A stretch of 61,781 nucleotides of DNA from CAYVTV01 sp964526475. GTDB taxonomy: Bacteria > Bacteroidota > Bacteroidia > Bacteroidales > GCA-2748055. Positions within the stretch are counted from its first letter, which is position 1. Every line of letters starts with the position of its first letter. The stretch covers positions 1-61,781 of the forward strand of contig CAZGKF010000014.1 in assembly GCA_964526475.1 (NCBI GenBank), in the 5' to 3' direction. Below the pieces are notes generated by a model. That model did not search any database and was not told where the DNA came from. It saw only the letters and a list, made by a program, of their open reading frames with translations. Position numbers and translations under genes: made by a program. Positions 16,364-25,252 of the stretch are shown here, piece by piece.

Positions 16364-16999
16364 ATGTTATTACCTAATGAATCTATCAAAAACATCATTT
16401 TCGATTTTGGAGGAGTTATAATTAATCTGAATATCAACCTTACTATTGAAAAATTAAAAAATCTGGGAATCGCAGATTTCGAAAAACATTTCACTCAGTA
16501 TTCCCAGACAGGTCTTTTTGATAAACTGGATAAGGGATTGATCAGCCGTGAGGATTTTTTCGGGGAACTCGCAGCACTATATCCGCAAAAACCTTCGATA
16601 CCGGCATTGGAAGATGCATGGAATTCAATGTTGCAGGATTTCCCTCAGGAAAGAGCCGATCTCCTCCTGAAACTTAAAACCCGTTACAGAACTTTCCTGT
16701 TAAGCAACACAAATGAAATCCATCTTGAATTTTTTTCAGGAAAACTTAAGGAGTGGTACAACTTGAGTGATATGTCTTCTTTTGTTCACAAAGAATATTA
16801 CTCTAATAGAATAAAAATGCGCAAACCTGATATTGAGATCTTTAATCATGTAATAAAAGACAATAAGCTGAAACCGGAGGAAACACTTTTTATCGATGAC
16901 TCCATTCAGCATGTTGAAGGTGCTAAAAAAGCCGGATTGAATGCTTACCACCTTGTTCCTCCCGAATCAATAACAGATATTTTCAGCAGTTGGACTTAA
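16364..16999 (+). CDS. HAD-superfamily hydrolase (subfamily IA, YihX-like)
   Basis: Cytosolic HAD hydrolase. The nucleophile is D14 in IIFDFGGVI. The +2 position is Gly rather than the usual general-acid Asp, as in YihX-like members. Motif II is LLSNTNE (about 109), motif III Lys is in KMRKPDIEIF, and motif IV is ETLFIDDS (about 176). A helical cap lies between motifs I and II. Family members dephosphorylate sugar phosphates such as glucose-1-phosphate or FMN; the substrate here is unknown. Monocistronic, 211 residues. Confidence 0.9.
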   Translation: MLLPNESIKNIIFDFGGVIINLNINLTIEKLKNLGIADFEKHFTQYSQTGLFDKLDKGLISREDFFGELAALYPQKPSIPALEDAWNSMLQDFPQERADLLLKLKTRYRTFLLSNTNEIHLEFFSGKLKEWYNLSDMSSFVHKEYYSNRIKMRKPDIEIFNHVIKDNKLKPEETLFIDDSIQHVEGAKKAGLNAYHLVPPESITDIFSSWT

Positions 17000-17110
17000 T
17001 ATCCTTTTTTTCATTCTCAGCATTTATTACTTTTTTACATGAGCCGGGCAAATTCCTGGTATGCGGGAGTCTAAGATTACCTCGCCGATAAATTGGATTG
17101 GAACTTTCTT

Positions 17111-18925
17111 TTATTTATCACTCCATCTCCCATCCCTTTTAATTAATTCTATCAACCTGTCTATTGCTTCATCTTCAGGAATATTTTTTAAAACTGCCTG
17201 TTTGCATCTGTAAAGGTTTATTTTATTCGGACCGGACCCGATATAGCCATAATCGGCATCTGCCATTTCACCAGGGCCATTTACAATACATCCCATAACC
17301 GCAATCTTTAATCCGGCCAGATGGCCCGTATGTTTCTTTATATTTTTTATTACACTCTTAATATTAAAAAGTGTTCTCCCGCAGGATGGACATGAAATAA
17401 TTTCAGTCATTGTTGTTCTTGCCCTCGATGCCTGAAGTATATCAAATGATAAATCAGCGAGCGGAAAAAGATTTTCTTTATTTGTAAGCCATATACCGTC
17501 AGCCAGTCCATCAAGAAAAAATAAGCCGGTTTCTCCTGCAGCTCTTATTATTAGTTTTTCCGTATCATTAAGATTAAAATTCTTTCTAATTATCACCGGA
17601 GTTTTGAGTTTTTTCTTTTTAAGTGATGAAAAGAGAAAGAACAAATCTTTATTATCAGGTGAAGAACTACAATCAGCAACAAGTACGATCTTCTGGTTAG
17701 ATTTTAAAAGACTTAAAAGCTCATTATTTATTAAACAGGGATTTGTAAAAAGAAAGTATGGTTTATTTTCTAAACCGGGGATTATTTTATAGTCATCGAA
17801 AGTGCCACAGGGATATATATTACTGATATTTTTAAATTTTTGATAAAGATTTGCCGGAATAATATTGCCTGCATCAGTGAAAAAGGATGAACCATCTCCC
17901 GGGTGGGCATGAAAGTAAAAATCTGGTCTTCTAAGGTTTTTTGTATTTACATGTGGAGGAAAACAGGATAACTGTTCTGAAATAACAACTGGTACATGGG
18001 CTCCACCAATATGAAGTACAGGTAAGGATTCTCTTTTTCTATATGAAGTTAATTTCTTTGTAAAAAAATGTAAGTTAGTAGAGTATATTTCTTTATTTCC
18101 AAAGTATTTAACAATCTCCAGAGCTACGGGTATTTCTTTTTCAGGATCTTCCGTAAGAGATACACGAATTGTATCACCAATGCCCTGCTGAAGAAGAGCA
18201 GCAATGCCTATTGCAGAGCGTACACGCCCTTCGTCTCCTTCACCCGCTTCAGTCACGCCAAGATGAATTGGAAATTTCAGGTTTTCCTCTTCCATTTTTC
18301 TTGCAAGAAGTCTGCTAGCGAATACCATAACGCGGATATTACTGGCTTTCATAGAAACAACCAGTTTGCTGAAACCAGTTGATGTGCATATTCGGATAAA
18401 CTCCATAGCTGATTCTGCCATTCCTTCGGGAGTATCCCCGTAACGATTTATAATTCTTTCCGATAAGGACCCGTGATTTACACCTATTCTTATGGCAGTC
18501 CCATTTTCCCTGCATATTTTCAGAAGAGGGCTTATCTTCCCATGTATATATTCAAGCTCTTCACGATATGCTGATTCTGATATATTTATTCCGGTTATTG
18601 GTTTTCTTATTGCGTAATTACCAGGATTTATTCTGACTTTCTCCACGACCTTTGCGGCTTCCTCAGCAACCCTGAAATTGAAATGCACATCAGCGGCTAA
18701 TGGGAAATCATAGCCTCTTTCGAATAATAAACTTCTTATCACGGAAAGACTTCCTGCTTCACGAAGACCTTGTACCGTAAGCCTTACGAGCCTCCCCCCT
18801 GCTCTTGCAATACGAATACATTGCTCAACCGACGCGTCAATATCATTGGTGTCAGTATTGGTCATAGATTGAACTAAAACCGGATATTTTCCCCCAATGG
18901 TTGCATTACCGATCTTAACAGTCAT
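17111..18925 (-). CDS. ispG: 4-hydroxy-3-methylbut-2-enyl diphosphate synthase, long form
   Basis: Penultimate step of the MEP isoprenoid pathway, a reductive ring opening by a [4Fe-4S] enzyme. The N-terminal TIM barrel (VLVQSMTNTDTNDI) and the C-terminal iron-sulfur domain (ISCPSCGRTLFN and VMGCIVNGPGE) are intact. At 604 residues it belongs to the long type found in Bacteroidota, Chlamydiae and plants, which carries an extra domain (here about 265-500) between barrel and cluster domain. The N-terminus starts abruptly at MTVKIGN, about ten residues shorter than usual, and no better start is in frame. It lies 34 bp after a lipoprotein stub. Confidence 0.96.
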   Translation of the reverse strand: MTVKIGNATIGGKYPVLVQSMTNTDTNDIDASVEQCIRIARAGGRLVRLTVQGLREAGSLSVIRSLLFERGYDFPLAADVHFNFRVAEEAAKVVEKVRINPGNYAIRKPITGINISESAYREELEYIHGKISPLLKICRENGTAIRIGVNHGSLSERIINRYGDTPEGMAESAMEFIRICTSTGFSKLVVSMKASNIRVMVFASRLLARKMEEENLKFPIHLGVTEAGEGDEGRVRSAIGIAALLQQGIGDTIRVSLTEDPEKEIPVALEIVKYFGNKEIYSTNLHFFTKKLTSYRKRESLPVLHIGGAHVPVVISEQLSCFPPHVNTKNLRRPDFYFHAHPGDGSSFFTDAGNIIPANLYQKFKNISNIYPCGTFDDYKIIPGLENKPYFLFTNPCLINNELLSLLKSNQKIVLVADCSSSPDNKDLFFLFSSLKKKKLKTPVIIRKNFNLNDTEKLIIRAAGETGLFFLDGLADGIWLTNKENLFPLADLSFDILQASRARTTMTEIISCPSCGRTLFNIKSVIKNIKKHTGHLAGLKIAVMGCIVNGPGEMADADYGYIGSGPNKINLYRCKQAVLKNIPEDEAIDRLIELIKRDGRWSDK

Positions 18926-18959
18926 AATATACTTGAAATTGAAATATAAACGAAGGGGG

Positions 18960-19157
18960 TCACATCACCAGTTCAAATAATTTCGACATCTCATTTGGAA
19001 GATACATATTTATAAAAATCTCTCTTATGTTACTTTCTTCCTCCTGAAAAATCTCATTTTCTTTATTGTTTTGCACTTTTCTTTTAACTTCCTGTTTACA
19101 GGAAAAAATAAATGCTGATATGATCAGTAAAAACAAAAATTTAGTAATAAAATTCAT
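18960..19157 (-). pseudogene. N-terminal stub of a Bacteroidota lipoprotein
   Basis: From the ATG at 19157 the frame encodes a lipoprotein signal peptide (FLFLLIISAFIFSC with the lipobox Cys), an acidic linker, and then NMYLPNEMSKLFELV before stopping at 65 codons. I recall a conserved Bacteroidota lipoprotein of about 250-290 residues in which a similar IYxPxEMxxLFE segment is followed by a long ALNLGVYG-containing domain. Only the start is present here, with ispG beginning 34 bp later. It is probably a truncated gene, though a short functional lipoprotein cannot be excluded. Confidence 0.5.
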
Positions 19158-19221
19158 CCTGATAAATACTTTTATAACAATCAATTATTGCTTTTTATAA
19201 CTATAAAGCAGAGCACAAATT

Positions 19222-19914
19222 TCAGATGATTTTTCTGATTTTTAAAGCTTCAATAATAATGTCAGAAATCTCATTTATAGTAAGCATCATACAGTTAAGA
19301 GTAATATCACTGCGAGTATAGTCACTTCCTTTTCCATGAAAAAGATCTTTGAATTGTTCTCTCTTTTTATCAATATCATTGCACTTTTTTCTGGCTTCCT
19401 CCAGGGATATACTATTCTTTTCACTTATGCGTAGTGCCCTCCATTCAAGAGGAGCTTCAAGAAATATATGCAGAGAACGCGGAATATCCCGCGTTATAGC
19501 AATCCCTCCAAGTCCTACTATAACTTTGTTTCCCTCTTCCGAATAATTTCTTATAACCTTTGCTATTGTATTCCTTACTTTTTTGTCTGTTTTATAATAT
19601 TTTTTTGAATGTGAAAGGAGTAAATCTGTTAATACACCGTGACTTTTATATTCACTGATATATTGTATTTCTGCCGTTTCAACACCGAGCTCCCTTGCTG
19701 ATACTTCCAGTATTTCTTTACTTGTCCATTTCCAGGGTATTTTTTTGACAAAATTATAATCCATATTGTTAAGCTTATTTGTCATAGTAATTGCTATCCT
19801 TTTAGCCGGGCAACCATGCCTGCGGGATATAGTTACAACCGGACCAGCAAAATCAGGGGATGAAATCGAAGCCTCATACTTCTCTTTCAGGTATTTTTTA
19901 AGGTCTATTCTCAT
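19222..19914 (-). CDS. Cytidylate-kinase-like P-loop family protein
   Basis: Member of the cytidylate kinase-like family (PF13189 type). GPVVTISRRHGCPAKRIA (about 25-42) stands at the nucleotide-binding loop. Later come KVIVGLGGIAITRDIP, the hydrophobic strand LHIFLEAPLEWRA, and a basic lid with KKREQFKDLF. Such proteins are annotated as nucleoside-monophosphate kinases, but a true P-loop GxxGxGKS is absent, so the substrate is uncertain. A possible operon runs with the dnaG gene upstream on the same strand. 230 residues. Confidence 0.8.
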   Translation of the reverse strand: MRIDLKKYLKEKYEASISSPDFAGPVVTISRRHGCPAKRIAITMTNKLNNMDYNFVKKIPWKWTSKEILEVSARELGVETAEIQYISEYKSHGVLTDLLLSHSKKYYKTDKKVRNTIAKVIRNYSEEGNKVIVGLGGIAITRDIPRSLHIFLEAPLEWRALRISEKNSISLEEARKKCNDIDKKREQFKDLFHGKGSDYTRSDITLNCMMLTINEISDIIIEALKIRKII

Positions 19915-20081
19915 ATTTCTATTGCATTTATGATAAATATATAGGATTAGGCCAATTTATTTCAAGATAATAACAATACTTAACAAATATTAGCAAAAAA
20001 TACTACTTTTTTACTAATTATCAACAAGATATAAAAACCGGACATGCAATTTGGACTAATTCTAAACTATTCTCCTCCTCA

Positions 20082-22040
20082 TCAGAAAACCGTTATAAAT
20101 AAAAGTATAGTCCTTTCTCCCAAAGCTTTTGATAAAGCAATTTTCACTTTATCCAGATTAATTATCTGTTTTTGTAGTTCCATAATTTTTTCTGCTTCAA
20201 GTTTTTGCGAACTTATTTCCAGTTCTTTTAATTTTTTTTCCCTGGCCACAAGAATTATTTTATTCTTATAAGCCAGCAAGGATTTTGGTACTTCGTGACC
20301 GAGATTTTCGCCCGGTAATTCAATATATGTTCCTTTTCTCTGCCAAACTTTACTTATTTCATACTTCGATGTATAAATATCAACTGCCAGTTCCCTTATT
20401 CGGGGATCATCATTAAATATAAAAAATTTATCTGCAATAACCTGATTATTTTCAATCATATTATCTACATCTTCGAAAACCTGTTTATATATAAGATTTT
20501 GAAATTCGAGTTTTTCATTTTTTATTTCGCGGGTAATATATTCAGCTACTTTTACTACGGATTCAGTATCGTATTGTATTCTCAAATCTTCGTTGCCAAA
20601 TTTCAGGAGGAAATAAATGATCTCTCTTTCCTCAGGTTCGGAATATATCTGTTCTACAAAAGCAGGTATCTGGGGCTGAACAGGTATTTCAGTTGCAGAT
20701 TTTGAAGATAAAACCGGAACTTTATATTTATTATCCAGAAAGCGACGGCGCTGCTTATTAACTTCCGAGTAAAGAATTTTCTCATTCACTGATAGTAGAA
20801 GAGAACATTCCCTGATAAATTCCGATCTTATAATTCCATCCTGAATTACACTTATGGAACGTACAACTTCCTGAATCATTTCTGCACGCCTGACGGGATC
20901 ATTTTTTATATCTTTAGAAAGTATTTCAGTCTTAAAGGATATAAAATCTTTCTCATTTTTGTCAATAAAAGTTTTGAGTTCAGAAGAGCTGTGTGAGCGG
21001 GCAAATGAATCAGGATCTTCACCTGCCGGAAGCATAAGAACTCTTACATTCATTCCTTCCTCAAGAACCAGGTCGATGCCCCTGAAAGAAGCTTTAATAC
21101 CTGCTTCATCACCATCGTAAATAATAGTTATATTTAAGGTAAACCTTTTTATCAGGCGTATTTGTTCCGGGGTAAGTGCAGTACCCGATGATGCAACCAC
21201 ATTTTCCACACCTGCCTGATGAAAAGAAAGGACATCAGTATAGCCTTCAACAAGGTAACATTTATCAGCTGGTATAATCGTCTTTCTTGCCTGGAAGAGA
21301 CCATATAACAATCTGCTTTTCTGATAAATATCTGATTCAGGAGAGTTCAGGTATTTAGCCGCTTCTTTATCTGTCCTCAAAGTCCTTCCTCCAAAACCTA
21401 CAACATTTCCGGAGAGACCATGTATAGGGAAAATTACCCTTCCATTGAATCTGTCGAAATAATATCCGTTTTTATCAACAGTAATACCAGCTTTTATGAG
21501 ATATTCCTGCCTGTATCCATTTTCCCTTGCTGTATTTGTAAGAATATCTCTTTCTTCCGGGCTGTAACCAAGTTCAAATTTATCAATGATATCTTCCCTT
21601 ATTCCCCTTTCTTTTAAATACCTGAGGCCTATATTAATTCCTTCCGGAGTATTATGGAGTTTGTCAATAAAAAACTTATGTGCAAAGCTTGTCACTACCT
21701 GAATACTTTCTCTCTGACTTTCTGCCAGAATATCTTCTGCTGACCTTTCCTTTTCTTCAATCTCAATATTATACTTTTTCGCAAGATATTTCAGAGCTTC
21801 AGGATAGGAAAGCTTTTCATGCTCCATAAGAAATCCAACTACATTACCTCCTTTTCCTGAACTGAAATCTTTATAGATACCCTTTGAAGGAGAAACAAAA
21901 AATGATGGTGTTTTTTCGTTTGTAAATGGACTTAAGCCCTTATAATTCGATCCTGATTTTTTTAAATTCACAAACTCTGATATAACCTCAACTATATCAG
22001 CTGTCTCAAATATTCTGTTAATAGTTGACTGATCTATCAT
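20082..22040 (-). CDS. dnaG: DNA primase lacking the zinc-ribbon ligands
   Basis: Synthesises RNA primers at the replication fork. The TOPRIM core is intact: EGYTDVLSFHQAG (about 265) and IIYDGDEAGIKA (about 308). The N-terminal zinc-binding domain keeps its fold signature (NEKTPSFFVSPSKG and SGKGGNVVGFLMEHE), but the four usual Cys/His ligands read S, T, D and S. The domain therefore cannot bind zinc in the classical way. Flavobacterial primases share this, so it is a lineage trait rather than damage. Length of 652 is normal. No rpoD or rpsU neighbours are present. Confidence 0.97.
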   Translation of the reverse strand: MIDQSTINRIFETADIVEVISEFVNLKKSGSNYKGLSPFTNEKTPSFFVSPSKGIYKDFSSGKGGNVVGFLMEHEKLSYPEALKYLAKKYNIEIEEKERSAEDILAESQRESIQVVTSFAHKFFIDKLHNTPEGINIGLRYLKERGIREDIIDKFELGYSPEERDILTNTARENGYRQEYLIKAGITVDKNGYYFDRFNGRVIFPIHGLSGNVVGFGGRTLRTDKEAAKYLNSPESDIYQKSRLLYGLFQARKTIIPADKCYLVEGYTDVLSFHQAGVENVVASSGTALTPEQIRLIKRFTLNITIIYDGDEAGIKASFRGIDLVLEEGMNVRVLMLPAGEDPDSFARSHSSSELKTFIDKNEKDFISFKTEILSKDIKNDPVRRAEMIQEVVRSISVIQDGIIRSEFIRECSLLLSVNEKILYSEVNKQRRRFLDNKYKVPVLSSKSATEIPVQPQIPAFVEQIYSEPEEREIIYFLLKFGNEDLRIQYDTESVVKVAEYITREIKNEKLEFQNLIYKQVFEDVDNMIENNQVIADKFFIFNDDPRIRELAVDIYTSKYEISKVWQRKGTYIELPGENLGHEVPKSLLAYKNKIILVAREKKLKELEISSQKLEAEKIMELQKQIINLDKVKIALSKALGERTILLFITVF

Positions 22041-22228
22041 TTTGAGGAGGGAATTTTAATTGATTAACAGATTGTTATTATTTAACAGTCTGTTTGCTAA
22101 TTTAATAAATAATCTGAAAGGATAGAAATATATAATGCAAAACTTTATTTAATTTTAAGCCCTAACGTGGACAAGCCACAACCAAACAAATAACAAAATA
22201 CAAATGACAAATAAATTTCAATCAACAA

Positions 22229-22360
22229 ATGACAAAACAGGTTTATGATTTAGAAGAACGAACTTTTCATTTTGCAAAGCGCGTAAGGTTATATACAAGA
22301 AAACTTCAGGAATTTTTATCGCTTATCAATATATCTACTGGTGTCAACATTTCTCTTTGA
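22229..22360 (+). pseudogene. 5' stub of an S23 four-helix-bundle protein gene
   Basis: From the ATG at 22229 the frame reads MTKQVYDLEERTFHFAKRVR followed by LYTRKL, the near-invariant start of S23/four-helix-bundle proteins (originally found in rRNA intervening sequences). Homology ends there. The remaining 17 codons are unrelated and stop at 22358-22360, overlapping the radical SAM start by 20 bp. The upstream stretch with repeated CAAATGACAAAT-like words is also typical of these genes. About three quarters of the gene is missing. Confidence 0.65.
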
Positions 22361-23120
22361 TAAAATAGTATTCGGACCTGTAATCTCACGCAGACTGGGA
22401 GTATCACTGGGAATTAATCTTCTGCCGCCAAGCAAAAAATATTGTAATTTTAACTGTATATACTGTGAATGTGGCTGGAGCAATATTCATCAGGTAAAGA
22501 ATATTGATCTGCCTTCCCGAAAACAGACCCGCGAAGCACTATCGCTGAAATTGCAGGAAATGAAAGAGACAGACAAAACTCCTGAAGTGATCACCTTTGC
22601 AGGTAACGGAGAGCCTACTCTTCATCCTGAATTTACCGGTATAATAGAAGATAGTATTGAATTGCGTAATAAATATTTTCCAGGTACTGAAATAGCCGTA
22701 CTAACCAATTCAACTTTAATATCAAGAAAAGACGTTGCTGAAGCCCTGAATAAAGCAGATCAATGTATCCTTAAGCTCGACACAGTCATCCCCGAAACAT
22801 TCAAAATCCTGAATTGCTCCTCTCCCGGTATAGATCCTGATACGATCGTTCATAACCTGATTCATTTTACAGGGAAAAAAATCATTCAAACATTATTTCT
22901 ACGGGGAAACATAAATGGTATTATAATAGACAACACCACCAATGAGGAAATAAATGGTCTTATTGATGCTTACAGTAAAATTGTACCTGAAAAAGTGATG
23001 ATATATACCTTCGACAGAGATACTCCCTATGCCGGACTTCAAAAAATACCGGAATACGAACTGGAAGATATTGCGGGAAGAATTGAATCTGCGGGTATAA
23101 ATGCAGATTTCAGGGAATAA
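22341..23120 (+). CDS. Radical SAM protein of the COG0731 (wybutosine-like) group
   Basis: Radical SAM enzyme with cluster motif CNFNCIYCECG (about 35-45), followed by ITFAGNGEPTLHPEF (the GGEP-like SAM-binding strand) and the substrate-domain motif CILKLD. Members of this COG are annotated as putative tRNA-wybutosine or Fe-S oxidoreductases; the actual reaction in bacteria is unknown. The start is a GTG inside the tail of the S23 stub, suggesting that a deletion placed this gene behind a foreign leader. Convergent with the PAP2 gene. 259 residues. Confidence 0.88.
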   Translation: MSTFLFDKIVFGPVISRRLGVSLGINLLPPSKKYCNFNCIYCECGWSNIHQVKNIDLPSRKQTREALSLKLQEMKETDKTPEVITFAGNGEPTLHPEFTGIIEDSIELRNKYFPGTEIAVLTNSTLISRKDVAEALNKADQCILKLDTVIPETFKILNCSSPGIDPDTIVHNLIHFTGKKIIQTLFLRGNINGIIIDNTTNEEINGLIDAYSKIVPEKVMIYTFDRDTPYAGLQKIPEYELEDIAGRIESAGINADFRE

Positions 23121-23131
23121 ATAACATTCCT

Positions 23132-23740
23132 TTAACCCCATATCATAGCTCCCAGCATCACAATACAACCCATCACAAAGCCGGTATATACCTCTACCGG
23201 GTTGTGAGCTTTTAGTATAAGCCGGGAAGTGGCAGTAATTCCTGAAGCTATTACTGCCAGTATAAAGAATGCTATAAGATTAATCTGAAGTTTGTATGAG
23301 ACTATCAAAATGAAAGCTGTCAGGCCTCCCAGACCAGTCATGTGCGCACTTATTTTCCATTTAAAACTTAACAATATCAGTATTAACAATGAAATAAGTC
23401 CTCCCAGCATAAACGAATGAACTAACTTGTAAACCGGTATCCGAAGAAGTATCAGGTAAGTGAAAAGATAAAAGATGAAAGTTACAGCGAAAGGGAAAAT
23501 CCGCTCACTTCGCTCCTCCAGTAGAAAATTACTGTTCACCCCTCTAAACCAGAGAAATGTGAACATAAATAAAGGCAGCAATATTGTTCCGGTGATAAAA
23601 AGCAATATTATGATTTTCTTTGCCTGCGGGGGGATAAAAGAAATAAAGGATCCCGAAAAAAATAAAATCAAAATACCTGCAAGTGGTATCAGTAGAGGAT
23701 GTATTATGACAGAGAAAAACAATGCCGCCTTTCTTAACAT
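23132..23740 (-). CDS. PAP2-family membrane phosphatase
   Basis: Integral membrane protein with about six hydrophobic segments and the reduced PAP2 signature: KISAHMTG in place of the PSGH motif, and SRLILKAHNPVEVYTGF for SRxxxxxHxxxD/E. It probably dephosphorylates a lipid such as undecaprenyl or phosphatidylglycerol phosphate. Its start lies 3 bp behind the rpoN stop, so it is the last gene of the asnS-rpoN-PAP2 operon. 202 residues. Confidence 0.85.
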   Translation of the reverse strand: MLRKAALFFSVIIHPLLIPLAGILILFFSGSFISFIPPQAKKIIILLFITGTILLPLFMFTFLWFRGVNSNFLLEERSERIFPFAVTFIFYLFTYLILLRIPVYKLVHSFMLGGLISLLILILLSFKWKISAHMTGLGGLTAFILIVSYKLQINLIAFFILAVIASGITATSRLILKAHNPVEVYTGFVMGCIVMLGAMIWG

Positions 23741-23743
23741 AAA

Positions 23744-25240
23744 TCACAACTCCTTTCTAAGTCTTGCAACAGGAATATTCAATTGTTCCCGATATTTAGC
23801 AACTGTACGGCGAGCTATCATGTAACCCTTTTCTTGTAATACTTCTGCCAGTTTTTCGTCTGTAACCGGTTTTCTTTTATCCTCTTTATCAATGCATTCC
23901 TGAAGTATTATTTTTATTTCCCTCGTGGAAACCTCCTCCCCGCTATCGGTCTGCATTCCTTCAGAAAAGAAATATTTTAGAGGCAAAATACCAAAATGTG
24001 TTTGTATGTATTTGCTGTTTGCTACCCTTGAAATAGTTGAAATATCAAGTCCTGTTATATCAGCAATATCTTTCAGGATCATCGGATGCATTCTTTTTTC
24101 ATCTCCTTCCAGAAAATATTCGCGCTGATAGTTTAAAATCGCATTCATTGTAACTATCATTGTGTGTTGTCTTTGTTTTATGGCATCAATAAACCATCGT
24201 GCTGATTCAAGTTTATGTTTCACGAAACCTGCAGCTTCTTTTTCTGCTTTAGAGAAAGATTTTTTATTTGCCTGAAAGGTTCTGAGCATTTCATTATATT
24301 CGGAACTTACTTTCAATTCCGGAGCATTTTTTGAATTGAGGCTTAAAATAAGTTCTCCATCCACATTTTCAAGTATGAAATCTGGTATTATTTGTTCAGC
24401 TGATTTGTCATGTGGATCGCTGTATGTTCCCCCGGGTTTGGGATTAAGTTTTACTATTTCCTCAATAGCATCTTTCAGGTCGTCTTCCGATATATTTAAA
24501 CGGGTGATTATCTTGTCATAATGTTTACGTGAAAATTCCACGAAATGATTTTTTAAAATTTCCTGCGCATTCTTCACCGGGGTCTCATTTACATTTTTTC
24601 TTTCAATTTGCAGAAGCAAACATTCCTGAAGGTCTCTGGCACCGACACCGGCTGGATCAAAATTTTGAATTATTCCGAGTATCTCCCTGAGTTCAGTCTC
24701 ATCCGTTTCAATACCCAGGGAAAAAGAGATGTCATCGGTTATTGCATCAAGTTTCCGGCGGATGTAACCATCTTCATCCATATTTCCGATCAAATATTCT
24801 GCCAGTTGCCGATCTTTTTCTGTCAGATTGCGCAGTCCCAGTTGCGATAGCAGATTTTCATGGAAAGAAGTTCCGACAGAAAAGGGAACTTCTTCGTATT
24901 TATCATCCTTTGAATAATTACTTGTATTAAGCCGGTAAGAAGGAGTCTCATCATCATCTATAAAATCTTCCACAGAAAATTCCTCATCCTTATCCCTTTC
25001 TTTTTCAATATCTAAATTTTCATCAGCTTCATTAATTTCATTTTCATCCACTTCATTCTCTTCCACAGGAGCTTCATAAATTTCATCATTCTCTCCTTCT
25101 TCCAGAGCAGGGTTCTCCTCAAGTTCTTTTTTTATTCTTTGTTCCAGTTCCATAGCAGGGATCTCCAGCAACTTAATCATTTGTATTTGCTGTGGAGATA
25201 ACTTCTGCAGAAGTTTTTGCTGTAGCTTTTGTTTTAACAT
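23744..25240 (-). CDS. rpoN: RNA polymerase sigma-54 factor
   Basis: Directs RNA polymerase to -24/-12 promoters and needs an AAA+ activator. Region I (KLSPQQIQMIKLLEIPAMEL), a very acidic region II (about 45-85), the core-binding and HTH regions and the RpoN box ARRTVAKYREQLNIP near the C-terminus are all present in 498 residues. It lies between asnS and the PAP2 gene with gaps of 12 and 3 bp. No enhancer-binding protein is encoded in the window. Confidence 0.97.
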   Translation of the reverse strand: MLKQKLQQKLLQKLSPQQIQMIKLLEIPAMELEQRIKKELEENPALEEGENDEIYEAPVEENEVDENEINEADENLDIEKERDKDEEFSVEDFIDDDETPSYRLNTSNYSKDDKYEEVPFSVGTSFHENLLSQLGLRNLTEKDRQLAEYLIGNMDEDGYIRRKLDAITDDISFSLGIETDETELREILGIIQNFDPAGVGARDLQECLLLQIERKNVNETPVKNAQEILKNHFVEFSRKHYDKIITRLNISEDDLKDAIEEIVKLNPKPGGTYSDPHDKSAEQIIPDFILENVDGELILSLNSKNAPELKVSSEYNEMLRTFQANKKSFSKAEKEAAGFVKHKLESARWFIDAIKQRQHTMIVTMNAILNYQREYFLEGDEKRMHPMILKDIADITGLDISTISRVANSKYIQTHFGILPLKYFFSEGMQTDSGEEVSTREIKIILQECIDKEDKRKPVTDEKLAEVLQEKGYMIARRTVAKYREQLNIPVARLRKEL

Positions 25241-25252
25241 ACAACAAACAAT

